From the IMG/VR virus record IMGVR_UViG_3300042525_000524, positions 1 through 45,522 of that record: a stretch of DNA of 45,522 nucleotides; one strand, given 5' to 3'. Of this stretch, positions 31,601-38,299 are shown piece after piece. The position numbers and the translations under genes were made by a program. Source of the DNA: a virus. Numbering within the stretch: position 1 is the first letter of the stretch; each line of letters opens with the position of its first letter. The notes below the pieces were generated by a model. It saw only the letters and a program-made list of their open reading frames with translations. It did not search any database and was not told the DNA's origin.

Positions 31601-31700
31601 GTCGGCTTGTAGCGAGGGCTGACGCAAAATCAGAACTATCAGGCTAACGCCTGTTCAACCCGCCGGGGTGTGTCGCTACCACACTTCGAGCGGGTTTTTT
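31601..31700 (+). ncRNA. Candidate small RNA ending in a Rho-independent terminator
   Basis: About 100 bases between a promoter and a terminator with no gene. Hairpin 1: GTCGGC (31601-31606) with GCTGAC (31618-31623). Hairpin 2: CAGGC (31640-31644), loop TAAC, GCCTG (31649-31653). Terminator: ACCCGC (31658-31663) with GCGGGT (31690-31695), inner GTGTG (31668-31672) with CACAC (31680-31684), then T6. It may be a phage sRNA or the leader of the gene at 31715. Confidence 0.5.
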
Positions 31701-31714
31701 CATGGACTGACGAA

Positions 31715-31939
31715 ATGCAACGACTTGACTGGAAGATAGTCTCTGCGAGCACGCTCAGCGCTTTGCATGACGGGTGGGCCTACGCAATTACGCCTGCTCA
31801 ACAGGATGGCTGGTGGCGATTGTGCGCCGAGCCGATTCAGGACCGCGGCCCGGACTGGCGGAAGTGGTTCACGACAGCGCATCTGCAGGACGCAATGGCA
31901 ATCGCGGAGGCGCTGGCCGCTGGCGCGTATTTGAGCTGA
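31715..31939 (+). CDS. Small unknown protein
   Basis: 74 residues from ATG 31715; the ribosome site is poor and the start follows a terminator T run closely. Trp-rich with a helical C-terminus (GWAYAITPAQQDGWWRLCAEP, AHLQDAMAIAEALAAGAYLS). Expression probably depends on read-through of the upstream hairpin. Function unknown. Confidence 0.45.
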   Translation: MQRLDWKIVSASTLSALHDGWAYAITPAQQDGWWRLCAEPIQDRGPDWRKWFTTAHLQDAMAIAEALAAGAYLS

Positions 31940-31940
31940 C

Positions 31941-32097
31941 AGAGACGGGCAATTGAAACAATGCGATGCACTTCAGCCACTTTTTGAAGTAGCGCCGAGA
32001 CCAGTGGCTTACATCGGCGCCATCTACCGCGGGTGGCAACCAGTGAACGGTGGTTACGATGCGCGGCGACCGTGACAGCCCGGAGAGACGGGCAATT
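31941..32097 (+). repeat. Direct repeat AGAGACGGGCAATT at two gene junctions
   Basis: AGAGACGGGCAATT at 31941-31954 and 32084-32097, each a few bases after a TGA followed by CAG and each running into TTGA. The spacing is 143 bases. The copies suggest duplication of a gene junction. Confidence 0.55.
31953..32075 (+). CDS. Tentative 40-residue protein
   Basis: TTG 31953 to TGA 32073-32075. The peptide (CDALQPLFEVAPRPVAYIGA, then YRGWQPVNGGYDARRP) has plausible protein composition, and its two ends coincide with the two copies of the AGAGACGGGCAATT repeat, but the start codon is rare and no strong ribosome site is seen. A second frame of 26 basic residues (32097-32177) follows the second repeat copy and is weaker still. 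Confidence 0.3.
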   Translation: MKQCDALQPLFEVAPRPVAYIGAIYRGWQPVNGGYDARRP

Positions 32098-32282
32098 TGA
32101 CATCCCGCTGCGGAGTTAATAGGCCCGCGGCGGAAGCGTCCTGGAGGCGGCGGAAACGCTGGAGCGGGAGGACGTAAAACAGGACCGCAGACACGGGTGA
32201 TCGGGCTGGCTCCGGCGCGGCAAATCACTGGCCTCTCCCGTTATCCTTCTCTGCAACGCAGAGGGGGATAATAGGGGGAGGC

Positions 32283-32363
32283 ATGGGTTCCTGGGCTTCA
32301 CCAGCGCAGCAACTCTCTGAATTTCTTGGAGAGTTGAAGTTTCCGGAAACTCCGGAAGGTTGA
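32283..32363 (+). CDS. Tentative 26-residue peptide
   Basis: ATG 32283 directly after GGGGGAGG (32273-32280). The peptide (SWASPAQQLSEFLGELKFP in its middle) has an amphipathic helix. It lies 49 bases before the replication gene. The rest of 31940-32411 holds no convincing gene. Confidence 0.35.
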   Translation: MGSWASPAQQLSEFLGELKFPETPEG

Positions 32364-32411
32364 ACGGTAAACGATTTCTTGACAGTTGATCGACAGGAAG
32401 CGAGGCGAAGC

Positions 32412-33437
32412 ATGAGCGATTTGATTCAGTTGGACTCCTTGCCAGTGGAGACGCTGGCGGAGATGGCAAACGAAGCCGCAGCGGCGTGCGAGGCGAGCGG
32501 ACGGAAGACTGTGGAGCACGCAGCGACCTGTGGGCGGGCACTACTGGCGGCGAAAGCGCAAATTCAGCATGGCGAGTGGGCAAGCTGGCTGACGGACAAT
32601 TTCGACCACAGCGACAGGCTGGCTCGGCAGTATATGGAAATTGCAAATTGGCAGCGCGCTGCCAATTTGGACGACGCAACATCCGTGCGAGGTGCTCTTC
32701 GCATTATCGCAGACAGCCCCGAAAAGCAGGCTAAAAAACAGGATCGCGAGGCCAAAAAGCAGGAGCAGCAGCCGCAAAAAGCAGAAGCCCCACCGAAGCC
32801 ACCGGCACCAGCAGCAGCAACCCCGGCACCGCCCGCGAGCCTCGAGCGCCCCGAATGGCTTGCCGATCCGGACGAGATTGACCGCCCTGAAGAGGACAAC
32901 CTGCCACCACTCCCGCGAACCAACACCCACCACACAGCAGCCAACCGACGCACGCCAGACGCACGGGAGACGGATCGGGCTGGGCTGGTATCCCCCGATG
33001 ATCCGCGAGGGCTGCAGGACGGCTGCTGGTACGTTTGGAGCGAGGAACGCAACAGGCTATTGCCGGTGAGCGATGAGGAGATCCTGCGACGTGCCGATGA
33101 GATCCGCAGTCAAATGGTTGTGGATCTTGCAGTCACCACAAGCCCCGTTGTGGAGCCCGTAAAGCAATCTGTGAGTAACAAGCGATTCACCCCGCCAACC
33201 GCGGACGAGGTGGCATCCTATTCCGACGAAATCAACGCAGGTGTTGACGGTCAGCAGTTCGTTGACTTCTACGAATCGAAGGGCTGGATGATTGGCAAAA
33301 ACAAAATGAAGGACTGGAAAGCAGCAGTCCGAACGTGGAAACGATCTGAGAACCAGCGTGGCTCTAAGATCACAACAGCAGTCCGCAGTAACCGCAATTG
33401 GGATGAGGAGATACCCGAGTGGAAACCGACCGAGTGA
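32412..33437 (+). CDS. Replication initiator-like protein
   Basis: 341 residues from ATG 32412 (GAGGCG upstream). The N-terminal part (CGRALLAAKAQIQHGEWASWLTDNFDHSDRLARQYMEIA) is a DUF3102-like helical domain found in phage replication and partition proteins. A Lys/Gln/Pro/Ala linker covers about 105-150. The C-terminal part RFTPPTADEVASYSDEINAGVDGQQFVDFYESKGWMIGKNKMKDWKAAVRTW is the ending typical of phage replication initiators that work with a DnaC-like loader, which is encoded next. It should bind the phage origin and recruit host helicase. Confidence 0.75.
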   Translation: MSDLIQLDSLPVETLAEMANEAAAACEASGRKTVEHAATCGRALLAAKAQIQHGEWASWLTDNFDHSDRLARQYMEIANWQRAANLDDATSVRGALRIIADSPEKQAKKQDREAKKQEQQPQKAEAPPKPPAPAAATPAPPASLERPEWLADPDEIDRPEEDNLPPLPRTNTHHTAANRRTPDARETDRAGLVSPDDPRGLQDGCWYVWSEERNRLLPVSDEEILRRADEIRSQMVVDLAVTTSPVVEPVKQSVSNKRFTPPTADEVASYSDEINAGVDGQQFVDFYESKGWMIGKNKMKDWKAAVRTWKRSENQRGSKITTAVRSNRNWDEEIPEWKPTE

Positions 33438-34054
33438 ATACGATGGCTGACGTCCTCGCCGAACGAGTCCGGATCGCAGCTGAAAAAGCCCGCGAGTCGC
33501 TGACACGACGGTCAGACATGCAAGCAACATCGAAGCCAGTGCGGCGACTGCCGAAAGGCTACGAGTTCGCGGATTGGTCACAGGTGCGGCAAGCTGATCA
33601 GGTGCGGCAGATGCTCAGGGCAGTGCAGCGAGAATCAGCCTGGCCACTCTACATCTACGGCAATCCGGGTTCCGGCAAAACGTGTATTGCAGCGCTGATC
33701 TACGAGGCATTTACCAGACGCCCAATGTGGTCACGGGCTGATGATTTTCTCTTGGAATACGTGGACCGCGGCGATGGGCGGAAGGCGCTGCAATCGAAGG
33801 TGGAGGGCACGCCGTGTTTATTTCTGGACGACCTTGGAGTGAGACCACCAACGCCGCCCATGCTGCAGGCAATCTTTGACGTGCTCGAAATGCGGAAGGG
33901 GCGTCCGGTTGTGATCGTCAGCAACCACGACCTCCGCAAGCTCAGTGAGATCTACGACGAGCGTATTGTCAGCCGACTGTCGGCTGGAACAGTGCTGGAA
34001 ATCCGCGGACAGGACCGCAGGAAAAACACAGGACGAAAGATGAGGATTGAATGA
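33419..34054 (+). CDS. DnaC/IstB-type AAA+ helicase loader
   Basis: 211 residues from GTG 33419 (AGGAGAT at 33406-33412). Walker A GNPGSGKT at residues 81-88, Walker B LFLDDLG at 134-140, sensor IVSNHDL and an arginine-finger-like SRLSAGTVLEIRGQDRR. It should load the host replicative helicase on DNA opened by the initiator, whose gene it overlaps by 19 bases. No phage helicase or polymerase is seen, which fits dependence on the host replisome. Confidence 0.85.
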   Translation: METDRVNTMADVLAERVRIAAEKARESLTRRSDMQATSKPVRRLPKGYEFADWSQVRQADQVRQMLRAVQRESAWPLYIYGNPGSGKTCIAALIYEAFTRRPMWSRADDFLLEYVDRGDGRKALQSKVEGTPCLFLDDLGVRPPTPPMLQAIFDVLEMRKGRPVVIVSNHDLRKLSEIYDERIVSRLSAGTVLEIRGQDRRKNTGRKMRIE

Positions 34055-34518
34055 GCACAACAGCAACCAAAAACCGCAAACCGACAGCATATGAAAACTA
34101 CTGGCAGGAGATCATTACGATCCTGTCCTACGGTGAGCCTGTGATAGTCCGCGGCTACAGCCGAATGTCTATTGTGAAGGGACTGACAGACGCCAAGCTG
34201 GCTCTGTCGGCAGAGGGGAAGCGAAGCTATGAAAACGGCATTAACACAAGCGTGCTCGACGGCGGCGGAATCCGCGTCATGCCGAAGGGCTGGCAATACC
34301 GCCCGGTGAGTGATGAGCAGCGACAATCGTTGATGCACTTCGCATCATCAGACATGCCGGAAGTGTTCGTGCCTGGGCTGGCTGTGATGGACATCGAAGC
34401 GACGCTGCAAGAGTTGTCGATTCAATACGGCATTGAACTCCGCGGCGAATATGCGGTCCACCATTTGCCGGGCGGTGTGACTGACCGAGCATGTTGGATT
34501 TGCAAAGGGGGTGCGTGA
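34051..34518 (+). CDS. Unknown protein after the helicase loader
   Basis: 155 residues, ATG 34051 overlapping the loader stop by 4 bases. Mixed alpha/beta (YENYWQEIITILSYGEPVIVRGYSRMSIVKGLTDAKLAL, IRVMPKGWQYRPVSDEQ), ending with a CX2C pair (CWICKGG). The pattern around SYGEPVIV and the DAKL helix suggests a small DNA- or nucleotide-binding protein, but I do not recognise it. Confidence 0.55.
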   Translation: MSTTATKNRKPTAYENYWQEIITILSYGEPVIVRGYSRMSIVKGLTDAKLALSAEGKRSYENGINTSVLDGGGIRVMPKGWQYRPVSDEQRQSLMHFASSDMPEVFVPGLAVMDIEATLQELSIQYGIELRGEYAVHHLPGGVTDRACWICKGGA

Positions 34519-34997
34519 TGAACATTGACAAAAAACACTGGCCGACGGACGGCGCGGAGCTGGTGCAGTCCGGCGACCGCGTGCGATTCCTTGGCGATGA
34601 CGGCGAGTGGGGCGAATGGGCATCGGCCGACCATTTGGCCGGATCGCGGGCCGACTCGTTCGCGAAGTGGTACGGGATGGGTATTCAGTTCTGCCGACCG
34701 GCGAAGCCAGTAGTCGAACCAGCCCCCGAGCAGCCACCAGCCACCACCCCTGACCGCGGCAGCAAATACCACCGCACGCTGACGCAGACGCTCCCGGGCG
34801 ACACCCACGGCCTGAGCGTAACTGTGGATGTCTACGACGTCCTGCAAGCGTTCGGCGTCTCGTGTCCGGCAGTGCAGCACGCAGTAAAAAAGCTGCTGTG
34901 TGCGGGGATGAGGGGCAGCAAAAGCGCGGAGCAAGACATCGACGAGGCCGCAAATTCCTGCCGACGGGCGATTGAGTTGCTGGAGTGCGACCAGTGA
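34518..34997 (+). CDS. Unknown two-part phage protein
   Basis: 159 residues from ATG 34518, sharing one base with the previous stop. The N-terminal part is a small beta region (GDRVRFLGDDGEWGEWASADHLAG) and the C-terminal 50 residues form a helical module (VDVYDVLQAFGVSCPAVQHAVKKLL, then QDIDEAANSCRRAIELLE) that, in my recollection, recurs in unrelated phage proteins. A Pro/Thr linker joins them. Function unknown. Confidence 0.6.
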   Translation: MNIDKKHWPTDGAELVQSGDRVRFLGDDGEWGEWASADHLAGSRADSFAKWYGMGIQFCRPAKPVVEPAPEQPPATTPDRGSKYHRTLTQTLPGDTHGLSVTVDVYDVLQAFGVSCPAVQHAVKKLLCAGMRGSKSAEQDIDEAANSCRRAIELLECDQ

Positions 34998-35053
34998 TTT
35001 TCCTAGTCTGGTCACAATCCGGAAAACTTTTTGGAATTCTGGCCGATTGACTA

Positions 35054-35128
35054 TGGACACAAACCGCAAACGTCGATAGTATTAACGCACCGGCAGCAAG
35101 GTGCAGCCGACAAACAATCAGCAAGGGG
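35054..35128 (+). promoter_or_regulatory. Repeat promoter-leader, copy 4 (variant)
   Basis: TGGACA (35054-35059), 17-base spacer, TAGTAT (35077-35082), GCAAGGTGC (35096-35104), AGCAAGGGG (35120-35128), then ATG 35136. The AAACTTTTTGGAATTCTGG stretch upstream matches the AT-rich region before the other copies. Confidence 0.75.
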
Positions 35129-35135
35129 TCGAACG

Positions 35136-35435
35136 ATGAAATCCACACGTCTGACAATCGACGCCAGCAAATTTCGCAACGCAGTCTCCGACCTGATCGG
35201 ATACGTTCAGCCGCTCGACGCTGCCGACATCCGCAATCCTCCGATCGTGGAAATCTGCGGCGACCGCGTTGAGATTTGCGACGGCTACCACCGGATTGCC
35301 GCACTGATCGCAGGTGGTGCTGAGTCAATCGAGTGCGTGACCTGTGACGTTCCGCGGTGGCTGTCGTACGCTGCTGACAACGGCCAGCAGACAATGCACC
35401 GGTTCGCAATTGGCCGCATTTACGCGGGTCTCTGA
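35136..35435 (+). CDS. Small ParB-like (DGYHR) domain protein
   Basis: 99 residues, ATG 35136. The centre PPIVEICGDRVEICDGYHRIAALIAGGAESIECVTCDVP is the core of the ParB/sulfiredoxin fold (DGYHR in place of GHGR). Such single-domain proteins occur in phages and may bind nucleotides or DNA. It is distinct from the larger ParB-domain protein at 3321. It is a single-gene unit with its own promoter-leader. Confidence 0.6.
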   Translation: MKSTRLTIDASKFRNAVSDLIGYVQPLDAADIRNPPIVEICGDRVEICDGYHRIAALIAGGAESIECVTCDVPRWLSYAADNGQQTMHRFAIGRIYAGL

Positions 35436-35464
35436 AAATTTTCCAAAAATAGTCCAGCTTACGC

Positions 35465-35548
35465 TGGACACAAAACGATACAGAATCTAGACTTCACCAA
35501 CCGGGACGCAAGGTGCGACACCGGACAAACAATCAGCAAGGGGCTAAG
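35465..35548 (+). promoter_or_regulatory. Repeat promoter-leader, copy 5
   Basis: TGGACA (35465-35470), 17-base spacer, TAGACT (35488-35493), GCAAGGTGC (35508-35516), AGCAAGGGGCTAAG (35535-35548), then ATG 35552. 26 bases at 35455-35480 are identical to copy 1. Confidence 0.8.
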
Positions 35549-35551
35549 ACA

Positions 35552-35758
35552 ATGAACAGCACAAAAAACAACAACGTTGCAATCGTCTGCGGAAAGACCA
35601 TTCAGATTGACCGCTCTGGCGTGGGTCACAACTGGCGAAACCTGCCAGCCGCTGACCTGACTGACGATCTTGCAGACACCATTGCCGCTGAGATTATCGA
35701 CGGTGCCGCAGAATACGGACGCGTTAACGTCGGCGGCCTGTGGTATCGCTGGCAGTAA
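35552..35758 (+). CDS. Small unknown protein
   Basis: 68 residues, ATG 35552. Small alpha/beta appearance (NVAIVCGKTIQIDRSGVGHNW, DDLADTIAAEIIDGAAEYG, GGLWYRWQ). A complete unit: repeat promoter-leader before it and a family-2 terminator after it. Function unknown. Confidence 0.6.
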   Translation: MNSTKNNNVAIVCGKTIQIDRSGVGHNWRNLPAADLTDDLADTIAAEIIDGAAEYGRVNVGGLWYRWQ

Positions 35759-35782
35759 TCACAGCACCGCAGCAGATCCTAT

Positions 35783-35808
35783 CCCCGGCAGCGTTTGCCG
35801 GGGGTTTT
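35783..35808 (+). terminator. Rho-independent terminator, family 2 copy 1
   Basis: CCCCGGCA (35783-35790), loop GCGTT, TGCCGGGG (35796-35803), then GTTTTCC. Perfect 8-bp stem. Confidence 0.85.
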
Positions 35809-35836
35809 CCAAGGCAATCAATCTGGAGTTTATGCA

Positions 35837-36004
35837 ATGTTTCGTCTTATCATTACCACCGGATCGTTTCTCACCGACGGCACGCCAGAAACACATCGCG
35901 TCATCAGCCGACACCGGACGCTGCAGGCAGCAGAACGAGCACTGGCAGCGTTCCGGCGCGATTGTCCGCTGGCGGCACTGCAGGCAATTATCGTCAGCGA
36001 GTGA
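35837..36004 (+). CDS. 55-residue unknown protein between two identical terminators
   Basis: ATG 35837 with GGAG about 10 bases upstream, inside an ATGCAATG motif that is repeated before the gene at 36075. The peptide (FRLIITTGSFLTD, HRTLQAAERALAAFRRDCPLAALQAIIVSE) looks like a strand followed by a helix and strand, a compact fold. It has no promoter of its own that I can see. Confidence 0.55.
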   Translation: MFRLIITTGSFLTDGTPETHRVISRHRTLQAAERALAAFRRDCPLAALQAIIVSE

Positions 36005-36018
36005 TCTTGCAAATACAC

Positions 36019-36047
36019 GCCCCGGCAGCGTTTGCCGGGGCTTTCTT
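36019..36047 (+). terminator. Rho-independent terminator, family 2 copy 2
   Basis: GCCCCGGCA (36019-36027), loop GCGTT, TGCCGGGGC (36033-36041), then TTTCTTT. Perfect 9-bp stem. Confidence 0.85.
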
Positions 36048-36074
36048 TCGAGGCAATCAACAGGAGATCATGCA

Positions 36075-36341
36075 ATGACCACAGCAACAGCAAAACCAGC
36101 GCAGCGAGTGACTGCCAGTGTCGATGATAACCGACTGCCACCCGGTGATAGCCGGCGCGCTCTTGGATTGCACGCAACCGGCACGGTTGTTTGGCGTGAC
36201 GAAGCGTGGTACTGCGACGAAATGAAGGTGTTTTCGTTGTATGACGCGGGAACAGATCCGATGGTGGAGGATGTTGAGTTTCTCCGCTCAGAGCTGGAGC
36301 GGATCGCGGCAGAGAATTGCCCGATGACCGACGCGGAGTAG
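36075..36341 (+). CDS. Small unknown protein
   Basis: 88 residues, ATG 36075 with AGGAGA at 36062-36067. The GGCAATCAA...ATGCAATG sequence before it repeats that before the gene at 35837. The protein is acidic toward the end (DPMVEDVEFLRSELERIAAENC) with a beta-like middle (GTVVWRDEAWYCDEMKVFSLY). No family recognised. Confidence 0.55.
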   Translation: MTTATAKPAQRVTASVDDNRLPPGDSRRALGLHATGTVVWRDEAWYCDEMKVFSLYDAGTDPMVEDVEFLRSELERIAAENCPMTDAE

Positions 36342-36356
36342 ACACCCCACACCACA

Positions 36357-36384
36357 CCCCGGCAGCGTTTGCCGGGGGTTTTGT
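36357..36384 (+). terminator. Rho-independent terminator, family 2 copy 3
   Basis: CCCCGGCA (36357-36364), loop GCGTT, TGCCGGGG (36370-36377), then GTTTTG. The same 21 bases as copy 1. Confidence 0.85.
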
Positions 36385-36402
36385 ATCCTTGGAGAACTTT
36401 TA

Positions 36403-36666
36403 ATGCCTAAGCCCCGCACGCCACTAAGCGACACCATCAGCGGCCTACGCCGAATCGAAGCCACCCTACGCACAGCCGGCAGCGACGGTTGCACGATGTC
36501 AGACCTGACCGGCGCAACCGGGCTGGTCAGACGGACGATTGACCGCAACCTTCGAGCGTTGATCGAACTCGGCTGCGAGATCACACACGACGACGCAACC
36601 GGCAGTACTCCGCGAACGTGGCGGCTGACGGGGCGGACGGTTTTTTCCGGAGGGGAGCGACGATGA
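36403..36666 (+). CDS. Winged-helix / HTH protein
   Basis: 87 residues, ATG 36403. A winged-helix pattern is visible: ISGLRRIEATLRTAGSDGCTMSDLTGATGLVRRTIDRNLRALIELGCEITHDDATGSTPRTWRLT, like small IclR/MarR-type DNA-binding domains. It may regulate the cluster of small genes that follows. Its end overlaps the next gene by 4 bases. Confidence 0.65.
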   Translation: MPKPRTPLSDTISGLRRIEATLRTAGSDGCTMSDLTGATGLVRRTIDRNLRALIELGCEITHDDATGSTPRTWRLTGRTVFSGGERR

Positions 36667-36878
36667 CACAGTGGCAATACATACCAGACCAGCACTGTTA
36701 CAGTGCGATGCGCGGACAGTTCGGCTTGCGCGTCCAGAAGCGGAACGGCGTGTGGCAGTGGTTCGCCGAGCGGCTAGCGGTCGAAGGCGGCTGTGAGATT
36801 ATCTCGGGAAGCAGCGACACGCGAGCAGCGGCACAGTCGGCGGCAATAGACGCGGCGGACAGATCGGGGGGCAAATGA
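36663..36878 (+). CDS. Small unknown protein
   Basis: 71 residues, ATG 36663 with GGAGGGG upstream. Trp-rich N-terminal half (QWQYIPDQHCY, NGVWQWFAERL) and an Ala/Ser-rich helix at the end. Overlaps both neighbours by 4 bases. Confidence 0.55.
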   Translation: MTQWQYIPDQHCYSAMRGQFGLRVQKRNGVWQWFAERLAVEGGCEIISGSSDTRAAAQSAAIDAADRSGGK

Positions 36879-37132
36879 CCATCAGCCCGACATCAGGAAT
36901 ATGGTCCAAAAAAGGAAAAAACGGCAAGCGGTGGGAGGCCACTTACCGCGTTGATGAACGGCAGTCGCTCGAAGAGTGCAACACGTCATTCGTTGCGGTA
37001 ATCCACTGGCGGTGTGAGGGACACGCGGAGCAGCAGTCGCCGATTTCGCCTTGGCCGACGCGAGAATGCGCAGCGTGGGCGGCAGAGCGGATTTTAGCGC
37101 AGTTGGGGTATCAGAGGGAGGGTGCACTGTGA
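36875..37132 (+). CDS. Small unknown protein
   Basis: 85 residues, ATG 36875. Beta-like first half (GKRWEATYRVDE, FVAVIHWRCEGHAEQ) and a helical end (TRECAAWAAERILAQLGY). Overlaps both neighbours by 4 bases; function unknown. Confidence 0.55.
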   Translation: MTISPTSGIWSKKGKNGKRWEATYRVDERQSLEECNTSFVAVIHWRCEGHAEQQSPISPWPTRECAAWAAERILAQLGYQREGAL

Positions 37133-37428
37133 GCGAAAAACTGATCGTATTCTTCATCAACACCGACCGAGCCGGACTCGAAGAAGCTATCGTCCTGCAT
37201 GCAGAGGGCGAGCACTTTGAGGAGCTGCTTTTTGCGTGCGAACACGACGCCACAAAGTTCCCAGTCCAGGAGACCGTACCTGCTGGCTGCCGGATTATGG
37301 TGTGGGAGGGCCAGCGGTGCTTAGGTGATAAATGGGACGCGGATGACGACCCGTTTTTTCGCGGCACGTGGCGTGCGGCAACGGCTCTCGATCTAATCGA
37401 CGCGGGTTTGCTGGAAGGGATCGAGTGA
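37129..37428 (+). CDS. Unknown acidic protein
   Basis: 99 residues from GTG 37129. It begins MSEKLIVFFINTD and is acidic with aromatic and Cys residues (GEHFEELLFACEHDATKFPV, GDKWDADDDPFF). A small alpha/beta fold is likely. The next short frame begins with a similar MSEKFIV, which hints at a duplicated start region. Confidence 0.6.
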   Translation: MSEKLIVFFINTDRAGLEEAIVLHAEGEHFEELLFACEHDATKFPVQETVPAGCRIMVWEGQRCLGDKWDADDDPFFRGTWRAATALDLIDAGLLEGIE

Positions 37429-37523
37429 GCGAAAAATTCATCGTATGGCAGGAAGTCGCTGCCATCCGCGAGCAGCTGCAATTCCCGTCTCCGACGATCG
37501 GACCTGCGGGTTGTTTTTTTTGA
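37425..37523 (+). CDS. 32-residue frame overlapping a terminator; possible duplicate remnant
   Basis: GTG 37425 overlaps the previous stop by 4 bases, and the peptide (SEKFIVWQEVAAIREQLQF) starts like the gene before it. Its last 14 codons encode a terminator (CCCG 37484-37487 with CGGG 37507-37510, TCCGA 37490-37494 with TCGGA 37498-37502, then a T run), so it may be a truncated copy whose end was replaced by the terminator. Confidence 0.4.
   Translation: MSEKFIVWQEVAAIREQLQFPSPTIGPAGCFF
37484..37521 (+). terminator. Rho-independent terminator inside a short frame
   Basis: CCCG/CGGG outer and TCCGA/TCGGA inner pairs with a CGA loop, followed by TTGTTTTTTTT. Confidence 0.65.
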
Positions 37524-37535
37524 GAGGTGATGAAG

Positions 37536-37805
37536 ATGACAACCGAATTTCGAATTGACAGGCCAGGCGTGTATCGCAGACGCGACGGCGAGCATGTTTG
37601 TTTGTGGCCGACGTTTTCAACTGGTGTGATGCAGTGGGTCGCGGTGAGCACAGGGAATCCGTTGACTTACAGGGATGACGGATGCTATTGGGCAAGTTGT
37701 CGAATTTCGGAATATGACATCGTCGCCTACGTCAGCCCGCTCCCCACCGAAATCCTGGCGCGAATGCGTGAGGCGCTGGCACTGGCAGAGGAGCCAAGAC
37801 AATGA
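37536..37805 (+). CDS. Small unknown protein
   Basis: 89 residues from ATG 37536 (GAGAGG at 37522-37527, 8 bases away). Beta-rich (TEFRIDRPGVYRRRDGEHVCLWPTF, QWVAVSTGNPLTYRDDGCYW) with a helical end (TEILARMREALALAEE). No known family. Confidence 0.55.
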   Translation: MTTEFRIDRPGVYRRRDGEHVCLWPTFSTGVMQWVAVSTGNPLTYRDDGCYWASCRISEYDIVAYVSPLPTEILARMREALALAEEPRQ

Positions 37806-38113
37806 CCTTCTCCAGTCACACACACGTCAAACGCACACGCAAATCTTTCCGCTGCGTTTGGTGCGGCGAGCAGATCGACGCCGGCCAACCATGCGACGTG
37901 CTCAACGGACTTACAGAGGGCGATGACATGGCCTCAAATCGATATCATCCAGAATGCTTCGCAGCCCTGAAGACACTGACGCTGGACGAATGCGATTCAT
38001 GGGATTTCGGCGACTTCCTTCGCGGCTGCACATGTGAGGCTGGGACGGAATGCAAGTGCAAAACACGGGACACCGAAACAGCAATGAGGCATCTGCGGGA
38101 GTACATGCAATGA
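37802..38113 (+). CDS. Zinc-finger-like protein
   Basis: 103 residues, ATG 37802. A treble-clef or PARP/LIM-type site is suggested by FRCVWCGEQIDAGQPCDVL ... NRYHPECFAAL (CX2C then HX2C with Trp and Phe), and the C-terminus has a further Cys set CTCEAGTECKC. Such small zinc proteins often bind DNA or inhibit host enzymes. Overlaps both neighbours by 4 bases. Confidence 0.6.
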   Translation: MTFSSHTHVKRTRKSFRCVWCGEQIDAGQPCDVLNGLTEGDDMASNRYHPECFAALKTLTLDECDSWDFGDFLRGCTCEAGTECKCKTRDTETAMRHLREYMQ

Positions 38114-38277
38114 AACTTTCAAAATCATACCTGATTACCGCCGTTGTCGGCATTTTCATTTTGCTGTGCCTCTGGCTCGGAGGATTCGACTTCACGACTC
38201 GGCGGCCGGAGCTTGGATGTCTGTTGTTTGGCTACGGAATTTTGTTGAGGGTGATTTGGATTTGGCTTGAACAATGA
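38110..38277 (+). CDS. Two-span membrane protein
   Basis: 55 residues, ATG 38110. Helix 1 about residues 8-25 (LITAVVGIFILLCLWLGG), helix 2 about 35-52 (LGCLLFGYGILLRVIWIW) with a basic turn FTTRRPE. The size and plan resemble class II holins, but it is in the accessory cluster, away from the putative lysis module; superinfection exclusion is an alternative. Much like the protein at 39014. Confidence 0.55.
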   Translation: MKLSKSYLITAVVGIFILLCLWLGGFDFTTRRPELGCLLFGYGILLRVIWIWLEQ

Positions 38278-38299
38278 GCGAAACGCAGGAGTACATGAG

